Shown: piece by piece, positions 61,030-64,000 of the stretch
How positions within the stretch are numbered: the stretch's first letter is position 1
Layout: every line of letters begins with the position of its first letter
NCBI GenBank assembly: GCA_026397725.1
Contig: JAPLUI010000321.1
Coordinates: forward strand, 1-64,000
Direction of reading: 5' to 3'
Length of the DNA stretch: 64,000 nt
Source of the DNA: Verrucomicrobiota bacterium
Lineage (GTDB): Bacteria; Verrucomicrobiota; Verrucomicrobiia; Verrucomicrobiales; Akkermansiaceae
Translations under genes and position numbers: made by a program
Notes under the pieces: model-generated
The model's input: the letters and a program-made list of their open reading frames with translations, nothing else
Told to the model about the DNA's origin: nothing
The model's database searches: none

Positions 61030-61605
61030 TCAGAAAATGCGGGGTCTGTAGTTCGGGTCCGGATCAAGGGCTCCCATGAAGCTGAGGCCGGTGGGACCAT
61101 CGAGATCGCCGGGGTAGAAGAGGACGGCTGGGACGTTGAGGCGTCCTTTGAGTTGCTCTAGCAGAGCGTGGCTGCGGTAAACCGGAAAGAGGGCACCGGT
61201 GCGGGTGAGCAGAACCACATCCTTGATTGGGGATTGGTCGTCGGGAAGCCGGGCGGCTACCAGGTCCACCAGCGGGCAGGAGTCTCCGAGAATCCCGTGG
61301 ATGGTGTCCACCATGGTTGCGACGCCTGTCGAGGCTTCGGTTTCCAACAGGTCTTCGATGGTGATGCCCTCGGATTCAATGGCGGCGCTGAGGCATTCAG
61401 CAAGCGAGATTCGAGTCACGCGTTTGCCCACGTTTTCCAAGCGGGTGACAAGCATGTCGATTTCCACACGAAGGTCGAACTCCACCTCGGGCGAATAGCG
61501 GAAGATCGCGTACGGCATGTCATGGTAAGCACTCAGCTTCGCCCGTGGGTCCGGGCTGGCTAAGACGGGTTCGATATCGACTTTGAGGCGCTCTTTCCAG
61601 TTCAT
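61030..61605 (-). CDS. brxB: BREX protein BrxB (DUF1788)
   Basis: A 191-residue BrxB of the DUF1788 family. NWKERLKVDIEPVLASPDPR and SAYHDMPYAIFRYSPEVEFD at the N-terminus, and LFPVYRSHALLEQLKGRLNV then VLFYPGDLDGPTGLSFMG near the C-terminus, are family signatures. The start at 61605 overlaps the brxA stop by 4 bp (ATGA). A longer frame to 61803 would overlap brxA heavily and is rejected. Role in the BREX complex is structural and not well defined. Confidence 0.93.
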   Translation of the reverse strand: MNWKERLKVDIEPVLASPDPRAKLSAYHDMPYAIFRYSPEVEFDLRVEIDMLVTRLENVGKRVTRISLAECLSAAIESEGITIEDLLETEASTGVATMVDTIHGILGDSCPLVDLVAARLPDDQSPIKDVVLLTRTGALFPVYRSHALLEQLKGRLNVPAVLFYPGDLDGPTGLSFMGALDPDPNYRPRIF

Positions 61606-62381
61606 GGGACGAGGGATTGGCAGAAATCGGCAAGCGAGTTGTGCGGCAGGTTGAGTTCGCCCACGCTTCCCGCCCTCTCGTAGCGGAGTCGGTGGAACTG
61701 ATGGAGGTTGAGCAACTCGTGTTCGACTTGGAACGGGGTCATGAGGAATTGGCGCCAGCGATCCGAGGCGATCAGACGATCCGCTCTGGGCACAGTCTCC
61801 CACAGACTGTAGATTGCGTAGAGAAGCGCATCTTCCGGGATAACCGGGTGATGGAATTCCCGCCGGGTTTGGCCATCCAGCAGTCCGAATTCCCCGGCTG
61901 CTCGGAGAAGATCCCGCCCCATGCGACGGACACCGTAATCCGACAGCTTTTCGCCAAAGACTCCGCGGGATTGCAGTTCCTGAACGTAGGGCATGACGTC
62001 CTCGGTCGTGAAAACGACCGTGCCGAACTCGATTCGTGGGGCGAGGAACTCCCTCATGAAAGCGGAGAAGAGCCCGTCCGTGCTGTGGAGATGCCAGAGC
62101 AGGCAGTATTTCCAGGTTCCGATGGCGAGTTCCCTTTTGGCCAGAATCACCAGCGGGGTAATCGGGTCACCAGCGGAGAACCGGTTGGAAAGGGTGGCGA
62201 CCACCTCCTTGAGCCAAGCGGCATTGGAGGCACCGATCGGATTCTGTTCACGGAAGCGCGAGAGATTCAGCCGCAATGACGCGGACAAATCCCAGCAGGC
62301 GAAAATCCGATAGGTTTCCTCGACCAACACGCCCTTGCGCATCAACCGGCCGGAATGATTTTCAGATTGAGTGGCTGCCAT
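61602..62381 (-). CDS. brxA: BREX protein BrxA (DUF1819)
   Basis: A 259-residue BrxA. It is helical, with features of the DUF1819 family such as RKGVLVEETYRIFACWDLSA and the C-terminal segment DRWRQFLMTPFQVEHELLNL. BrxA structures show a NusB-like DNA-binding fold. Start ATG lies 2 bp after the brxE stop and its own stop overlaps brxB by 4 bp, so the first three genes are translationally linked. Confidence 0.85.
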   Translation of the reverse strand: MAATQSENHSGRLMRKGVLVEETYRIFACWDLSASLRLNLSRFREQNPIGASNAAWLKEVVATLSNRFSAGDPITPLVILAKRELAIGTWKYCLLWHLHSTDGLFSAFMREFLAPRIEFGTVVFTTEDVMPYVQELQSRGVFGEKLSDYGVRRMGRDLLRAAGEFGLLDGQTRREFHHPVIPEDALLYAIYSLWETVPRADRLIASDRWRQFLMTPFQVEHELLNLHQFHRLRYERAGSVGELNLPHNSLADFCQSLVP

Positions 62382-62383
62382 GG

Positions 62384-62938
62384 TCAGGAATCCCTGCGGA
62401 TGTAGGGAATGGCGGGTTTGAGTTTTTCTCCTTTGGAAAAGGCGGCCGCAAGGAGCATCAGTGTTGCCAGGTCGGGCTTGCCAGTTCCGGGGAGTGGCAC
62501 GGATTTTCCCTCGGCGGAACGCTTGAGGGGAACGACTGCAGCCTCGGTTTTCGGATCGATCAATTCGAGTTCCCTGAGGTGTTGGACCAAATTCCCGGAA
62601 TTCCTTCCGGCAAGGTCGTCAAAAAATGGCAGCCAGGAATCCGGACTCCGGCACCAGATGGGCCATGCCGCGGCGATCTGATCCTCGACCTCGGCCGGCA
62701 GATTCCAGAGGGTCAGGCATCCGGGCGGGGCAAAGATCGAATTGCAGCGAGCCGTCGCCACTGCGCAGGCGATGCGTGTCTGCGCAAAAAGGTGGGTTTC
62801 CGGAAACCCTCTGGACAGGGCGGACTTCCCGGTGGGTCCAAGAATACCCTTGGTATTCCACCATCCGGCACCGTCCATCTCACCAAACCTGGCAACGGCA
62901 AGGCGGAGTTTCAGCAGGTGGGACGGTTCGATTTTCAT
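62384..62938 (-). CDS. brxE: BrxE-like protein, first gene of the BREX operon
   Basis: A 184-residue protein. Its N-terminus LLKLRLAVARFGEMDGAGWW followed by GPTGKSALSRGFPETHLFAQ resembles BrxE, a small protein described in type 6 BREX, where it likewise precedes brxA. TGAGG lies a few bases before the ATG at 62938. No catalytic motif. It begins the operon, facing feoA across about 250 bp. The identification rests on recalled family pattern plus position, so moderate confidence. Confidence 0.65.
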   Translation of the reverse strand: MKIEPSHLLKLRLAVARFGEMDGAGWWNTKGILGPTGKSALSRGFPETHLFAQTRIACAVATARCNSIFAPPGCLTLWNLPAEVEDQIAAAWPIWCRSPDSWLPFFDDLAGRNSGNLVQHLRELELIDPKTEAAVVPLKRSAEGKSVPLPGTGKPDLATLMLLAAAFSKGEKLKPAIPYIRRDS

Positions 62939-63189
62939 GGTGCCTCACGGCGGTTGCAGCGATTTTCCGCACTGCGGGGAAATTCAAGAGGTTCCAACAG
63001 AAACTGTCGATGAATTTGAACCCGGCGGAACACCACCAAGCAGGTGGCCGGGAATTTTCGCCACAGCCAGATTCGCGAACCTGAACTCAAAAAATATTTC
63101 CCGATTTTCTTGTTGCAAGCCAGTCTCAATTAGCGCAACTTACGGCCGTGAAGCCCGTGCGTGCAAGAGATTTGGAGGCTGACAGTGCC
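62939..63189. promoter_or_regulatory. Divergent brxE/feoA promoter region
   Basis: About 250 bp separate the two divergent genes. The stretch 63085-63135 is AT-rich compared with its surroundings (runs aaaaaatattt and gattttcttg), a likely place for promoters of one or both units. A split inverted repeat gttgc/gcaac lies at about 63112-63139. I see no recognisable Fur box and no separate BREX regulator gene (such as BrxR) in the window. Confidence 0.35.
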
Positions 63190-63402
63190 ATGACGCTGAA
63201 TCAGGCGAGGGTGGGCTGTGATTTGCGGATTCAGGTGCTGACCGGTCCGGGCTGCGAGCGGCTGCGGGATCTGGGGTTTTGCGAACAGATGCCAGTGAGG
63301 AAGCTGGCGGGCGGGCGCAATTTGCTTTGTTCGGTGTGTGGCACGCGGATGGCCATCAGCAGTGAACTGGCGGAACAGGTGTTCGTGAAAGTGGCCGTCT
63401 GA
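63190..63402 (+). CDS. feoA: Ferrous iron transport protein FeoA
   Basis: A 70-residue SH3-like FeoA from ATG 63190 (MTLNQARVGCDLRIQVL), the usual family start, with TTTGGAGG about 12 nt upstream. An in-frame ATG at 63148 would add 14 residues. GPGCERLRDLGFCEQMPV matches the FeoA core. It carries extra cysteines (LCSVCGTRMAIS) where relatives usually have hydrophobic residues. It is thought to regulate FeoB, whose gene starts 19 bp downstream. Confidence 0.88.
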   Translation: MTLNQARVGCDLRIQVLTGPGCERLRDLGFCEQMPVRKLAGGRNLLCSVCGTRMAISSELAEQVFVKVAV

Positions 63403-63421
63403 GCCGGTTAATCAAACGTCC

Positions 63422-64000
63422 ATGCCGCCTCCATCCGAAGTTTCTGCGATGATCGCGCTGGTTGGCAATCCCAACGCCGGAAAGACCACCTTGTTCAACG
63501 CGCTAACGGGCACCAACCAGCGGGTGGGCAACTACTCCGGCGTCACCGTGGAGCTGAAGTCCGGGGTGTTTTTCACCCCCCACGGGCGGAAGCTGCGGGT
63601 GTTGGATTTGCCGGGGTGTTATTCGTTGCGGTCACCCTCGCCGGACGAAAAGGTAGCGGTGGATGTGCTGATGGGCAAGCTGCCCGGTGAATCGAAGCCG
63701 GATTTGGTGGTCTGCGTGGTGGATGCCTCGAACCTCGAACGGCATCTGCAACTCGCCCTGCAAATCATCGAGCTTGGCCTGCCGTGTTTGCTGGCGCTCA
63801 ACATGATCGATGTTGCGGAGCGTTCGGGATTGCGTTTGGATCCGGCAAAACTTGCGGAAGAACTCGGCATTCCGGTGGTCCCGTTGCAGGCCAGCGCAAA
63901 CCAGGGCATCCTCGAGTTGAAACAGGCACTGCGGTTTCCATTGCCCCATGCCGCAACAGCCTCGTGGCTCGCGCCGGGGGCGGATCCTGAGGCGACACGG
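63422..64000 (+). CDS. feoB: Ferrous iron transporter FeoB, 5' part (cut by window end)
   Basis: The first 193 codons of FeoB, the inner-membrane Fe(II) permease with a cytoplasmic G domain. G1 is VGNPNAGKTTLFNALTG, G3 is VLDLPGCYSL and G4 is LNMID, with NYSGVTVE as the switch region. The frame is open to the last base of the window, so the membrane part lies outside. A short proline-rich lead (MPPPSEVSAM) precedes the G domain. Cotranscribed with feoA. Confidence 0.95.
   Translation, partial: MPPPSEVSAMIALVGNPNAGKTTLFNALTGTNQRVGNYSGVTVELKSGVFFTPHGRKLRVLDLPGCYSLRSPSPDEKVAVDVLMGKLPGESKPDLVVCVVDASNLERHLQLALQIIELGLPCLLALNMIDVAERSGLRLDPAKLAEELGIPVVPLQASANQGILELKQALRFPLPHAATASWLAPGADPEATR

Noticed and set aside
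61606..61803. Extended N-terminus for BrxB starting at 61803
   Set aside because: It would overlap brxA by about 200 bp with Pro/Arg-rich sequence, while the ATG at 61605 gives a conserved N-terminus and a 4-bp ATGA overlap.

Overview
The window reads as chromosome of a GC-rich Gram-negative bacterium, most likely a Verrucomicrobium (Verrucomicrobiae/Luteolibacter-like). This is an inference from gene style: very large secreted repeat proteins, a secreted metallophosphoesterase with a calcium-loop tail, paired UroD-family methyltransferases, a FucP-like sugar carrier, and REP-like palindromes of a kind I associate with that phylum. No rRNA or tRNA gene was recognised.

Layout. 0.1-13.8 kb: REP-like repeats, then four large exported proteins on the + strand (alpha-2-macroglobulin, ankyrin, Sel1, retropepsin-like plus ankyrin), three of which share a related leader. 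13.9-17.6 kb: the GTPase Obg and a small neighbour (-), a secreted protein and an M23 peptidase (+), and a 122-bp triple tandem repeat. 17.7-22.6 kb: a complete MacA/MacB/TolC-type tripartite efflux operon. 22.7-28.9 kb: glutamate synthase gltB-gltD (-). 29.4-33.5 kb: a decayed accessory island with a nucleotidyltransferase toxin-antitoxin-like pair, a PLD/helicase remnant, a TrmO tail, a secreted protein and an orphaned adenine methylase piece. 33.6-42.3 kb: a DEAD/DEAH helicase, a sugar transporter with an odd Cys/His-rich loop, two UroD-family genes and a metallophosphoesterase.

42.8-62.9 kb is the centre of interest: an 11-gene, co-directional (-) BREX phage-defence locus in the order brxE-brxA-brxB-brxC-[DNA-binding protein-Doc]-pglX-[RNase H-like]-[DUF4062/GHKL]-pglZ-brxL. 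It mixes hallmarks of type 6 (brxE) and type 1 (brxL). It carries a putative toxin pair inside the operon, with A8/A7 tracts in the partner gene. Its pglX encodes 1958 residues because REP palindromes and a complete RAYT (REP-associated tyrosine transposase, HUH) domain are inserted in frame inside the methyltransferase domain, between motif I and the NPPF motif. PglX should modify host DNA. BrxC, PglZ, BrxL, BrxA, BrxB and BrxE would form the exclusion machinery. The extra genes look like back-up or abortive modules.

63.2 kb to the end: divergent feoA-feoB ferrous iron uptake genes, with feoB cut by the window edge.
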